Of a stretch of 42,754 nucleotides of DNA, positions 7,853 through 16,525 are shown one piece after another. The stretch covers positions 1-42,754 of the forward strand of contig JAGABW010000095.1 in assembly GCA_017614465.1 (NCBI GenBank), written 5' to 3'. Every line of letters starts with the position of its first letter. The first letter of the stretch is position 1. Source of the stretch: Bacteroidaceae bacterium (GTDB lineage Bacteria > Bacteroidota > Bacteroidia > Bacteroidales > Bacteroidaceae). Under the pieces are notes generated by a model, which saw nothing but the letters and a program-made list of their open reading frames with translations, had not been told where the DNA came from and ran no database searches. Made by a program: the position numbers and the translations under genes.

Positions 7853-10030
7853 TCAAATTACACTGATATCCTTTATTTCCGGTTTACCTTTATTAAACTT
7901 AATTGTTACTTTCAAACTGATGTAATCACTATATATATACAGAGGGATAGTTTCACCTTCCTTTGGTTTATAGTCGAATTTCAATCTGATGTTATTACCT
8001 GTGAGATAGTTCTCAACTGGTAATATCGCATTCTCTTTATCCTTAAGCTGGTTTAATGAGAAGACAGGATCGATGAGTGACAACATTCTTGGCAGTTCAA
8101 TCTTGAGCTTATCATCACTTCCAGCCCATATATTTGTGACATTATCCCAGAATGATTTGTCGTCGGACTTGATTGCACTATATACTGTGATACCCTTAGC
8201 TATAGCATCGGTAATTGTGTTGGAATCGATATTGAAATCTTTCAAGAATTCTTCACGGCGGCTATTAACACCCATTTTCTTCTTATTATTGTTTTTAGCC
8301 TTTGATGCCTCGTATGCATGTATGTATTTATACTCAACATCATCAATCCAACATATTTTGTCATCAGTCATTGCAATTGCCCTTATTCTGGTGATGTCGT
8401 TGTATGTCTTGTCATTATAATTCAGTTTCACAACACCAATCTCGGTCTTATCATGGTGTTTGATTATATTTATTGACGGACACTTTACAACATCATATTC
8501 ATCCTTATACATATCAGTATAATGCAGACATAAGAATATTCGGACATTCTCCAAGTCAACATCCGAACGATTATTAATAATCACTCTGGCTTCATCTTCA
8601 TTGTTAGACAGCAACCAGTTCTTTGTTGGTTCAACACTGACATCAATAAAGGATTGTTCCATCAACAATTGTTTGAAGATGCTATACATATTCTCCTCAC
8701 AATATTGCATATCGCTAAGAAGACAATCATAAACTCCCTGATTACCTCTTCTGTAGAAGTGATTGAAGATTTCTTCTTTTGCCTTTTCTAAATCACCTTG
8801 TTGAGAATAGTATTTTGCCTTTAAGAGATTTGGACTAAACATTCCATATCCTTCCATTGTAGAACGGTATAGTTTGAGCAAGTACTTACCTTCCGATGAT
8901 TTATTGAGATATGAACGATTCTTATATGAATCAAGCAAGTCTGTTAATGCTGCTGCCTGACGAGGATATTCGACACTTGCCTGATCAAAATAAGACATGG
9001 CCTTAGCCTCGTTTCCTTCTTTCAATTTAATAAGTCCTTTCAGTACTAATGCAGGAGCTGAACGTTTAGGATATAAATCCATATAATTATCAAGGATAGC
9101 ATTAGCCTGTATCAGTTTTGCATCAGTTTGTTGCAATCTGACAGAATCAACATCCTTGGTAATGCTCATTGGAGTAGGCAATGTCAAATCATCTGGTTTC
9201 TTTTCATTATTAGGTTTATTACCAGCCAACTGAATAAGTGTAAGCGATTTTAAAAGGAGTGCTTCTCTATTAGTCGGATAATTTGCAAGAACCTTTTCTA
9301 TTGCGTTATAAGCATCGACAGTTCTTCCTGAATAAATATCAAGATATGCTTTATCGCGATCCAAACAAAGGCGATCCCATTCTTTCATATATTTGAAATA
9401 TACAGGAGCATATTCTGAAAGATAGTCAACATATGACATATGTAACTGCTCAATCTGCTTCTTTAGCGAGTCTTTCAGTTTTTTGTCTTTTTCGTATTGT
9501 TCAAAAGCAACTGTCTTTGCTTCAGCCAGATTCTTGTTTATATTTACGGCATCAAAAGGATTGCCAGTGAATATAGCAGACATTACACCAATTGGATTGG
9601 ATTTCTCGGCAAATTCTGTTGCCCCGCTGGTTGCACTTCTTGCAAGCATCCACAGATTATCCAATTCATCATATTCTTTTTGAAGTTCATACATCTTCTG
9701 AAGAATAGGAAGTAATCGTTCCTTTGCCTTTAACACATCCTTAGGTACACGACTATAATCTTGTTTAGCCATATATTCCAAGAACGACATAAAGTCCTCG
9801 GATTGGGATTGAGCCACCTCCAAACCGTTCAATATACGTACAGTTTCTTCTATATCGTATTGAGGTTCGGGTTGTTGTTCCAACGCATCGGCAGCAGCCT
9901 TGAATTCCTTAGACGGGGTATAGTTATCCAGGTCAAGAGCTTCTTCTTTGTTACTGCAACTTCTCCAAATAAAGAAAGCGGCAGCCCCAAGAATCAGAAA
10001 GACGATTATTGTAATGACTGTTTTTTTCAT
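7853..10030 (-). CDS. Membrane-anchored TPR-like protein of unknown function
   Basis: This 725-residue protein has one N-terminal membrane segment (about residues 4-24) with a short cytoplasmic lysine start, so most of it is probably periplasmic. Helical repeats resembling tetratricopeptides occur at about 225-265 and 310-450 (for example EALLLKSLTLIQLAG and SAPALVLKGLIKLKEGNEAKAMSYFDQA). The last 250 residues look beta-rich and match nothing I recognise. It begins three bases after the lgt stop, so the two are co-transcribed. TPR regions usually mediate protein contacts. A link to lipoprotein maturation through Lgt is only a positional guess. Confidence 0.75.
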   Translation of the reverse strand: MKKTVITIIVFLILGAAAFFIWRSCSNKEEALDLDNYTPSKEFKAAADALEQQPEPQYDIEETVRILNGLEVAQSQSEDFMSFLEYMAKQDYSRVPKDVLKAKERLLPILQKMYELQKEYDELDNLWMLARSATSGATEFAEKSNPIGVMSAIFTGNPFDAVNINKNLAEAKTVAFEQYEKDKKLKDSLKKQIEQLHMSYVDYLSEYAPVYFKYMKEWDRLCLDRDKAYLDIYSGRTVDAYNAIEKVLANYPTNREALLLKSLTLIQLAGNKPNNEKKPDDLTLPTPMSITKDVDSVRLQQTDAKLIQANAILDNYMDLYPKRSAPALVLKGLIKLKEGNEAKAMSYFDQASVEYPRQAAALTDLLDSYKNRSYLNKSSEGKYLLKLYRSTMEGYGMFSPNLLKAKYYSQQGDLEKAKEEIFNHFYRRGNQGVYDCLLSDMQYCEENMYSIFKQLLMEQSFIDVSVEPTKNWLLSNNEDEARVIINNRSDVDLENVRIFLCLHYTDMYKDEYDVVKCPSINIIKHHDKTEIGVVKLNYNDKTYNDITRIRAIAMTDDKICWIDDVEYKYIHAYEASKAKNNNKKKMGVNSRREEFLKDFNIDSNTITDAIAKGITVYSAIKSDDKSFWDNVTNIWAGSDDKLKIELPRMLSLIDPVFSLNQLKDKENAILPVENYLTGNNIRLKFDYKPKEGETIPLYIYSDYISLKVTIKFNKGKPEIKDISVI

Positions 10031-10033
10031 ATT

Positions 10034-10942
10034 CTATTTGTTTTTCGTTTCAGACGATTTTCTAAATAAAAAATAAAAGCCAATTATTATTAATGGGATA
10101 CTTAAAATCTGTCCCATATCAAGAATCATTGCACGTTCAAAATCAACCTGTTCTTTTTTGATGAATTCAACGCAAAAACGGAATAAAAATATCGTTGCAA
10201 TACAATATCCGAAGTAAAAACCTGTACCAGGAACATATTTTCGGTTCTTTTGTACGATTTCATCGGATTTAAGGCTCGTCTTATTATGCTTGACATATAT
10301 AAGTAAACCTATTACAAATATGATAAGATAAGCGATTGCTTCGTATAACTGAGCAGGGTGTCGTGGTACAATCTGCCCATCCACTACAGCTTCTCTTGTA
10401 TGGAAGAGGAATGCCCATGGAACATCGGTTTGACTGCCGATAATCTCAGAATTCATCAGATTTCCCAATCGTATAAAGCAAGCTGTTATTGGTGCTGCAA
10501 TCGAAACATTATCCAATGTTATCATTAATGAGACCTTAGTTTTCTTCATGTAAAGTAACATTCCGATAAATACTCCGATGACTCCTCCATGGCTTGCCAG
10601 TCCAGAATAGCCGCTAAAGGTCCAGTTCCAAGAATCAGGAGCAAACCTTATTGGCAGGAACATTTCGATGAATCCCTTCATTGAACCTAAAAAATAATCT
10701 GGTTCATAAAACAGGCAATGTCCTAATCGAGCACCTATTATCACGCCCAAAAAGCAATAAATAAACAAAGGATCAAATTTCTCCTTTGGAATCTGCTGTT
10801 TCTCATAAAGGAATTTTACGATGAAATAAGCTAAAGCCAAACCAACAATCCACATGATGGAATACCAGCGAATACTGAATGAACCGACATTCAGTAGCTC
10901 TATATCTGGTTGCCAATCAATGAATAGGAGATTGTTACACAT
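10034..10942 (-). CDS. lgt: Phosphatidylglycerol--prolipoprotein diacylglyceryl transferase
   Basis: Lgt transfers diacylglycerol from phosphatidylglycerol to the lipobox cysteine of prolipoproteins, the first step of lipoprotein maturation in the inner membrane. This 302-residue protein has seven or so membrane spans and the signature FIRLGNLMNSEIIG. It also has the conserved SHGGVIGV loop, the HPAQLYEA segment, and the FLFRFCVEF motif holding the essential Arg and Glu near the C-terminus. Several lipoprotein substrates are encoded in this same window (FKBP, Wza, DUF4292). The gene precedes the large TPR protein by three bases. Confidence 0.96.
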   Translation of the reverse strand: MCNNLLFIDWQPDIELLNVGSFSIRWYSIMWIVGLALAYFIVKFLYEKQQIPKEKFDPLFIYCFLGVIIGARLGHCLFYEPDYFLGSMKGFIEMFLPIRFAPDSWNWTFSGYSGLASHGGVIGVFIGMLLYMKKTKVSLMITLDNVSIAAPITACFIRLGNLMNSEIIGSQTDVPWAFLFHTREAVVDGQIVPRHPAQLYEAIAYLIIFVIGLLIYVKHNKTSLKSDEIVQKNRKYVPGTGFYFGYCIATIFLFRFCVEFIKKEQVDFERAMILDMGQILSIPLIIIGFYFLFRKSSETKNK

Positions 10943-11030
10943 AATCTTTAATAATTGTTATTTATACAATAAACATCCTTAAATTTCACCTTTATGTCAT
11001 TTCAGATGAAAATAACCGTCTATATTCCGA

Positions 11031-12134
11031 TTACACATTAAAGCGGAAATGCATTATATCTCCGTCTTGAACGATATAATCCTTGCCTTCGACACCGAGT
11101 TTACCTGCTTCTCTCACAGCTGCCTCAGAACCGTATTTGATATAGTCATCGTATTTTATTACCTCAGCACGAATGAATCCTTTTTCAAAGTCGGTATGAA
11201 TGACACCGGCACATTGTGGAGCCTTCCATCCTCTTCGGTATGTCCACGCCTTAACTTCCATTTCACCAGCAGTGATGAATGTTTCAAGATTCAACAATGA
11301 ATAGATTGCCTTTATCAGTCGGTTGCATCCACTCTCAGAAAGTCCAAGATCCTCAAGGAACATCTGTTTTTCCTCATATGTCTCGAGTTCTGCGATGTCA
11401 GCCTCAGTTTGAGCAGAGATAATAATCAATTCTGCGTCCTCATCCTTTATCGCTTCTCTTACTTTCTCCACATATTCATTACCTGTACTTGCGCTCTTCT
11501 CATCTACATTACATACATACAACACAGGTTTGGTAGTAAGCAGAAACATTTGTTTTGCAGCATTTATCTCATCTTGATTCTCCAGCTCAACAGTTCTGGC
11601 GCTTTTACCTTGTTCAAGTGCATTCTTGTATCTTAAAAGAAGTTCAAGTTCCACTTTTGCTTGTTTATCGCCACCGACATTAGCTTGTTTCTCAACCTTC
11701 TTTATTCTTGTTTCAACAGTCTCAAGGTCCTTCAATTGGAGTTCTGTATCAATCACCTCTTTGTCGCGTACAGGATCAACAGAGCCATCGACGTGTACGA
11801 TATTATCGTTCTTAAAACAACGTAACACATGGATGATTGCATCGCATTCACGAATATTTCCAAGGAACTGATTACCAAGTCCCTCACCTTTGCTTGCACC
11901 TTTCACCAATCCTGCGATGTCAACGATATCACAAGTTGCAGGAACGATACGTCCAGGATGTACGAGTTCAGCTAATTTTGTCAATCTGTCATCAGGAACA
12001 CTAATTTGCCCCATCTGAGCATCTATAGTACAGAATGGGAAGTTTGCAGCCTGTGCCTTTGCACTTGACAAACAATTGAAGAGAGTTGATTTACCTACGT
12101 TTGGTAGTCCTACTATACCAGCTTTTAATGCCAT
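11031..12134 (-). CDS. ychF: YchF/OLA1-family ribosome-binding ATPase
   Basis: This 367-residue Obg-superfamily P-loop protein has a Walker A motif GLPNVGKSTLFN near the N-terminus and the switch DIAGLVKGASKGEGLGNQFL. The usual NKxD base-specificity motif is replaced by CNVDE, the change that makes YchF prefer ATP over GTP. A coiled-coil insert covers about 130-190, and a C-terminal TGS domain covers about 280-367. YchF binds ribosomes and modulates stress responses and translation. It lies on the same strand 70 bases after argF'. Confidence 0.97.
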   Translation of the reverse strand: MALKAGIVGLPNVGKSTLFNCLSSAKAQAANFPFCTIDAQMGQISVPDDRLTKLAELVHPGRIVPATCDIVDIAGLVKGASKGEGLGNQFLGNIRECDAIIHVLRCFKNDNIVHVDGSVDPVRDKEVIDTELQLKDLETVETRIKKVEKQANVGGDKQAKVELELLLRYKNALEQGKSARTVELENQDEINAAKQMFLLTTKPVLYVCNVDEKSASTGNEYVEKVREAIKDEDAELIIISAQTEADIAELETYEEKQMFLEDLGLSESGCNRLIKAIYSLLNLETFITAGEMEVKAWTYRRGWKAPQCAGVIHTDFEKGFIRAEVIKYDDYIKYGSEAAVREAGKLGVEGKDYIVQDGDIMHFRFNV

Positions 12135-12204
12135 TTCTTTATCTAATATATTTTATTTGTGTTATCAACACTTTATCCGAATTGATCGTAAATTTGTTTA
12201 TAAT

Positions 12205-13167
12205 TTATAATGCTTGAAGCATACGTTTAAGTACAACTGTAGCTGAGATTTCGCGATTAGCTGCTTCTGGTATAACCAGACTTGTTGGAGCCTCAATCAC
12301 GTCATCAGTAACAATCATGTTACGACGTACAGGCAAACAGTGCATGAAGAAAGCATTATTTGTGACATCCATATGTTTCTTATCTACAGTCCATGACATG
12401 TCTTTTGACAAGATTTTACCATAATCAGCAGGATTTGTCACACCAGGACAACTCCAGTTCTTAGCATAAATAAAGTCTGCTCCTTCAAAAGCCTTCATCT
12501 GATCGTATTCGACACGTGCGTCTCCGACAAACATCGGATCCAATTCATAGCCTTCAGGGTGAGTTACCACAAAATCAACGTCAGCAGCATTCATCCACTG
12601 AGCAAATGAATTTGGAACAGCCTGAGGCAATGCTTTTGGATGTGGAGCCCATGAAAGTACCACTTTTGGACGTGCAGTCTTCTTGTATTCTTCGATTGTT
12701 ATGAGATCTGCAAATGCTTGTAATGGATGCACTGTAGCACTCTCCATAAAGAATACTGGTTTTCCTGAGTATTTGATAAATTGATTTAATATCTTTTCTT
12801 CGTAATCATTCTTTCTGTTTTCGAATGTAGCAAAACTGCGAACTCCAATTAAATCGCAATAACATCCCATTACTGGTATTGCCTCTAACAGGTGTTCACT
12901 CTTATCGCCATCCATAATAACACCTCTTTCTGTTTCGAGTTTCCATGCACCTTGATTTACATCAAGTACAATCACATTCATTCCGAGGTTCATGGCTGCT
13001 TTCTGCGTGCTCAGACGAGTTCTTAAACTGTTATTGAAGAAGATAAGCAAAGCAGTCTTATTTCTTCCTAATGTCTGATATTTGAAACGATCATTTTTGA
13101 TCTCGAATGCTTCTTTTAAGGCTTGGTTTAAGTCGCCAAGATCACTTACGTTCTGAAATACTTTCAT
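12205..13167 (-). CDS. argF': N-succinylornithine carbamoyltransferase
   Basis: This arginine-biosynthesis enzyme carbamoylates an N-acylated ornithine instead of free ornithine, as known for Bacteroides fragilis. The protein has 320 residues. It shows the carbamoyl-phosphate motif SLRTRLST (47-54), the long conserved run around WKLETERGVIMDGD (75-88), and HCLPVRRN near the C-terminus. The residue aligned with B. fragilis Pro90, which decides succinyl versus acetyl substrate, is Ser90 here (DGDKSEHLLEA). Published substitutions at that site in the Xanthomonas acetylornithine enzyme (E92S, P, V, A) switch it to succinylornithine, so Ser fits the succinyl form. It follows the PfkB gene by 65 bases. 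Confidence 0.94.
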   Translation of the reverse strand: MKVFQNVSDLGDLNQALKEAFEIKNDRFKYQTLGRNKTALLIFFNNSLRTRLSTQKAAMNLGMNVIVLDVNQGAWKLETERGVIMDGDKSEHLLEAIPVMGCYCDLIGVRSFATFENRKNDYEEKILNQFIKYSGKPVFFMESATVHPLQAFADLITIEEYKKTARPKVVLSWAPHPKALPQAVPNSFAQWMNAADVDFVVTHPEGYELDPMFVGDARVEYDQMKAFEGADFIYAKNWSCPGVTNPADYGKILSKDMSWTVDKKHMDVTNNAFFMHCLPVRRNMIVTDDVIEAPTSLVIPEAANREISATVVLKRMLQAL

Positions 13168-13232
13168 ATTATTGTTTTTAATGAAGATTCTTTAGAAATC
13201 TACTATTATCGATTTATTTTTATTTACAGAAT

Positions 13233-14189
13233 TTATTTACACATTTTCATTTCCAAAGGTTCACCTCCGTGAAGGTAATTATGAGCAAATTCCTTTGATA
13301 TGGAGTTATTAAGGCTCTTACATACTTCGGCTGAGAAATCCATTCCACATTGTATGATTTTATCCCAATCTTGTTCTTTCAAAGTAGGGATATCCTCTTT
13401 TCGGATATTTTCTCTCATCAGACCGAAAACTATACCTGCATTAAAGTTGTCTCCTGCACCTATAGTACTAACGGTATCAATATTACGGACAAAATATTCC
13501 TTACGAATTGTCGGAGTAAACAATTTCACATTTTTTCCGCCATCAGTACATATCATGTTCTTGCAATAATATTCAACTTCTTTTGCATAAACCTGTTCAG
13601 GGAAGTTGTTGCCGAACATATTCTCAAGATCCTCAGTCGAACCTCTCACAATATCAGAATGCTCCATATTGTCAAGAATATCAGGATATAACTTTATGGC
13701 TTCTTCTTTGTGAGAATTACGGAAATTGAAATCATAATAAACAATAGCCTCACGTTCGCGCACATATTTCAAGAATTCAATCACTTTAGGTCTAAGCACT
13801 GGATTCAACACAAAATATGAGCCCATCATCACAATATCATCCTTCTCAATCTTTGGCCAAATAACATCCAGACGTGCCTTTGGATAATCTTTATAGAATT
13901 CGTATTCAGCATCGTTTTTGTCGTTGAGCCAAGCTAACGAAATAGGTGTTCGTCCATCGTAATACACACATACGTTTTCATTATTCACACCATTGTCGGC
14001 AAGAAAGTCAAGCACAACCTTACCAACACGGTCGTTTCCAGTTTCACTGATAAACGTGGTATTTTGTTCTAATCGTCCCAATGAAATCATGGAATTGAAT
14101 ACAGAGCCTCCTGGGACAGCAGCTATTGGCTGTCCATTTTGGAAGATTATATCCATTATCGTTTCACCTATTCCTATTATTCTTCTCAT
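13233..14189 (-). CDS. PfkB-family carbohydrate kinase
   Basis: This 318-residue ribokinase-fold kinase has the N-terminal glycine motif PGGSVFNSMISLGRL (26-40) and the C-terminal signature TIGAGDNFNAG. The catalytic base is D247 in GAGD. Family members phosphorylate fructose, ribose, adenosine or similar substrates. The exact sugar cannot be read from sequence; fructokinase is a reasonable first guess. It starts 11 bases after the LOG-family gene and is co-transcribed with it. Confidence 0.9.
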   Translation of the reverse strand: MRRIIGIGETIMDIIFQNGQPIAAVPGGSVFNSMISLGRLEQNTTFISETGNDRVGKVVLDFLADNGVNNENVCVYYDGRTPISLAWLNDKNDAEYEFYKDYPKARLDVIWPKIEKDDIVMMGSYFVLNPVLRPKVIEFLKYVREREAIVYYDFNFRNSHKEEAIKLYPDILDNMEHSDIVRGSTEDLENMFGNNFPEQVYAKEVEYYCKNMICTDGGKNVKLFTPTIRKEYFVRNIDTVSTIGAGDNFNAGIVFGLMRENIRKEDIPTLKEQDWDKIIQCGMDFSAEVCKSLNNSISKEFAHNYLHGGEPLEMKMCK

Positions 14190-14200
14190 CTTATTATGAT

Positions 14201-14743
14201 TTATGCTTTATTTATTAACTCAATTACTTCTTCCAGACTATTTGCTTTCAGCATCAGGTCATTAAATGGTTTATTAGCCGCACCTGATTGGCTTAACCAA
14301 TCGAATGTCTCAAACAATTTATTCCAGAAGCCATTTATATTCCAAAATATGACTTTTTTATTGCTAATGCCTATTGCATTTTGACTCATTACAGAAAAAG
14401 CCTCGTCTAATGTTCCTACACTTCCAGGCAGAACAACAAACACATCGCTTAGTTTCATCATCCACATTTTTCTGTCTGTGAGGTCTTCTGTAGGGACTTT
14501 TATTCCTACGCATTCACTAACCATACCTCTTTCGATCAGAATCTTTGGAACGACACCGACGACAATACCTTTGCCTGTATGCTTAACTCCTTGCGCAACA
14601 ACCTCCATCAGTCCGACATTGCTTCCACCATAAATCAGTGTCTTGTTCTGATTACCTATCCATTCACCTAATTTTTTAGCTTCTTCTGTGTAAACAGCAT
14701 CCATTTTATCCGATGAAGCACAGAAGACTCCAATCTTTTCCAT
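14201..14743 (-). CDS. LOG-family nucleotide hydrolase (lysine decarboxylase-like fold)
   Basis: The 180-residue protein belongs to the LOG/TIGR00730 Rossmann family. Characterised members remove the base from nucleoside 5'-monophosphates (cytokinin riboside 5'-phosphate phosphoribohydrolase activity). It contains IYGGSNVGLM near residue 37, the catalytic R91 in TDRKMWMM, and the second signature as PGSVGTLDE (106-114). The consensus is PGGxGTxxE, so Gly108 is replaced by Ser. Older annotations call such genes lysine decarboxylases, which is not supported. It is the first gene before the PfkB kinase, 11 bases away. Confidence 0.88.
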   Translation of the reverse strand: MEKIGVFCASSDKMDAVYTEEAKKLGEWIGNQNKTLIYGGSNVGLMEVVAQGVKHTGKGIVVGVVPKILIERGMVSECVGIKVPTEDLTDRKMWMMKLSDVFVVLPGSVGTLDEAFSVMSQNAIGISNKKVIFWNINGFWNKLFETFDWLSQSGAANKPFNDLMLKANSLEEVIELINKA

Positions 14744-14794
14744 AATCTATTGCTTTAATTTATCTTTGCTTATAGCAATAACTACAATTATTTG

Positions 14795-14802
14795 CAAAAG
14801 TA
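14795..14802 (-). promoter_or_regulatory. Weak candidate promoter for the LOG/PfkB genes
   Basis: The minus strand reads TACTTTTG, matching the Bacteroidetes -7 element TAnnTTTG, about 50 bases before the LOG start codon. No TTTG is found at 19-21 bases upstream; the nearest is only 14 bases away. Confidence 0.3.
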
Positions 14803-14870
14803 CGAATAAATTTTGACAAATCTCAGCCTTTATTCCGTTTTTTAATTCTTTATTATAAATAAGTATCATT

Positions 14871-14960
14871 AAAGCATATATGAAACAACTGATTGATTAG
14901 TACAGTTTACTGTCGCACCTACCATCAGTCTTTCATAAATTCATAGAAATAAAGCATATA
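14871..14960. repeat. Structured intergenic element flanked by 10-bp direct repeats
   Basis: AAAGCATATA occurs at 14871-14880 and again at 14951-14960. Between them lies a potential stem. TATGAAA (14879-14885) pairs with TTTCATA (14931-14937), and ACTGAT (14888-14893) pairs with ATCAGT (14924-14929). A smaller hairpin ACAGT-TT-ACTGT sits inside. No ORF covers it. It sits between the trpB2 terminator and the LOG-gene leader. It may be a small mobile remnant or a small RNA. Confidence 0.35.
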
Positions 14961-14996
14961 AAAAACCGATGACAAATTCATGAATTCGCCATCGGT
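14960..14996 (-). terminator. Intrinsic terminator of trpB2
   Basis: Just after the trpB2 stop, the minus strand has a stem of 7 bp (ACCGATG with CATCGGT), an interior with GAATTCATGAATT, and then a run of six T residues. This is a standard rho-independent terminator. Confidence 0.85.
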
Positions 14997-15022
14997 ATAT
15001 ATCGATTAAAAGAACGATCCAA

Positions 15023-16390
15023 TTAGATTATTTTCTCCAATTCATCGATGTTTTTCTTAATCATTTCATCGGTAATTTCGTAATTCTGAAGATTTCCGCT
15101 GAGATATTGATCATATGCTGTCATATCGATAAGTCCATGTCCTGAAAGATTGAAGAGGATTACCTTTTCTTCGCCAGTTTCTGCACATTTCTTTGCTTCA
15201 CGAATTGTAGCAGCAATAGCATGACATGATTCTGGAGCAGGGATAATTCCTTCTGCCTTTGCGAACAAAAGACCAGCATCGAATGTTTCAAGTTGAGGAA
15301 TGTCAACAGCCTCCATAAGACCGTCCTTCAACAACTGACTGACAATAACTCCTGCACCGTGATAGCGAAGTCCTCCCGCATGAATATTAGCAGGCATGAA
15401 ATTATGTCCAAGAGTAAACATTGGCAACAATGGAGTATAACCCACTTCATCACCAAAATCGTATTGGAACACACCCTTTGTCAACTTAGGACAAGATGCA
15501 GGTTCTGCAGCTATATAACGAGTTTTCTTTCCTTCTTTGATTGTATGACGCATGAATGGGAAGCTAATACCACCGAAGTTACTTCCACCACCGAAACAAC
15601 CGATAATCATATCAGGATATTCGCCTGCCTTTTCCATCTGCTTCTCAGCCTCAAGTCCGATAACAGTCTGGTGAAGTGTTACGTGACTAAGAACCGAACC
15701 AAGAGTATATTTACAGTTCGGAGTAGAAACAGCCAATTCCACAGCCTCACTAATTGCAGTTCCTAACGAACCCTGACAATTAGGATTTTGAGTCAGGATA
15801 TCCTTACCAGCACGAGTTGACATTGAAGGAGAAGGAGTTACCTGTGCACCGAAAGTCTGCATGATACTACGACGGTAAGGCTTCTGTTCATAACTGATTT
15901 TCACCTGATAAACAGCAGCTTCAAGTCCGAACACCTTTGCAGCATATGCCAAAGCAGTTCCCCACTGACCGGCACCAGTTTCAGTTGTAACGTTAGTCAC
16001 ACCTTCTTGCTTACAATAGTAAGCCTGCGCCAATGCAGAGTTAAGTTTATGACTTCCAACCGGACTCACACTCTCATTCTTGAAATATATATGAGCAGGA
16101 GTGTTCAATGCTTTCTCCAAACCATATGCACGAACCAAAGGAGTACTACGGTAATATTTATACATATCTCGAACTTCCTCTGGAATATCAATCCATGCAT
16201 CAGTCATATTAAGTTCCTGACGAGAACACTCTTTACTAAAGATTGGGAAGAGATCCTCTGGAGCAAGAGGTTTCTTAGTTTTAGGATTCAACGGAGGCAT
16301 TGGTTTGTTTACCATATCAGCCTGAATATTATACCATTGACGTGGTAATTCATCTTCACTAAGGAAGAATCTTTTTTGCTTTGTGCTCAT
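15023..16390 (-). CDS. trpB2: Tryptophan synthase beta chain-like protein, TrpB2 type
   Basis: TrpB2 is a PLP enzyme that joins indole and L-serine to make tryptophan. The protein has 455 residues, longer than the usual ~400 of TrpB1, with the TrpB2-type N-terminal extension (LPRQWYNIQADM). The PLP lysine lies in VGSHKLNSALA. The substrate loop TETGAGQWG and the phosphate-binding glycine run CFGGGSNFGG follow. No trpA or other trp gene is adjacent. It is therefore a stand-alone TrpB2, a type thought to use free indole. It has its own promoter and a Trp-codon attenuator (positions 16450-16633) and ends at an intrinsic terminator. It is transcribed divergently from glyS. Confidence 0.95.
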   Translation of the reverse strand: MSTKQKRFFLSEDELPRQWYNIQADMVNKPMPPLNPKTKKPLAPEDLFPIFSKECSRQELNMTDAWIDIPEEVRDMYKYYRSTPLVRAYGLEKALNTPAHIYFKNESVSPVGSHKLNSALAQAYYCKQEGVTNVTTETGAGQWGTALAYAAKVFGLEAAVYQVKISYEQKPYRRSIMQTFGAQVTPSPSMSTRAGKDILTQNPNCQGSLGTAISEAVELAVSTPNCKYTLGSVLSHVTLHQTVIGLEAEKQMEKAGEYPDMIIGCFGGGSNFGGISFPFMRHTIKEGKKTRYIAAEPASCPKLTKGVFQYDFGDEVGYTPLLPMFTLGHNFMPANIHAGGLRYHGAGVIVSQLLKDGLMEAVDIPQLETFDAGLLFAKAEGIIPAPESCHAIAATIREAKKCAETGEEKVILFNLSGHGLIDMTAYDQYLSGNLQNYEITDEMIKKNIDELEKII

Positions 16391-16449
16391 AATTATTTTT
16401 AGTTTTGATTATATTTTTTAATCTTATAGGTTTTATGTCGCGTTATATC

Positions 16450-16475
16450 AAAAAACCTGTCGTAAGTACGACAGG
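16450..16475 (-). terminator. Attenuator terminator in the trpB2 leader
   Basis: On the minus strand CCTGTCGTA (16475-16467) pairs with TACGACAGG (16464-16456) in a very tight hairpin and is followed by TTTTTT (16455-16450). It lies 60 bases before the trpB2 start codon and downstream of the leader peptide, so it would cut transcription before the gene. Confidence 0.85.
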
Positions 16476-16523
16476 CCTTGTATTCTAATCAGAAAATCTT
16501 AATATGCCTTAGTTACTCACGAC
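16459..16523 (-). promoter_or_regulatory. Predicted antiterminator of the trpB2 attenuator
   Basis: GTCGTGAGTA (16523-16514), directly after the leader-peptide stop, can pair over ten bases (one G-U) with TACTTACGAC (16468-16459). The latter contains the loop and the 3' arm of the terminator. Four more pairs (AGGC 16509-16506 with GCCT 16476-16473) extend it across a 4x4 internal loop. The two folds exclude each other. Confidence 0.7.
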
Positions 16524-16525
16524 TC

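Noticed and set aside
14761-14768. Plus-strand TATCTTTG upstream of the LOG gene
   Set aside because: It matches a -7 element but points into no plus-strand gene and has only a weak -33 (TTTC); probably chance.
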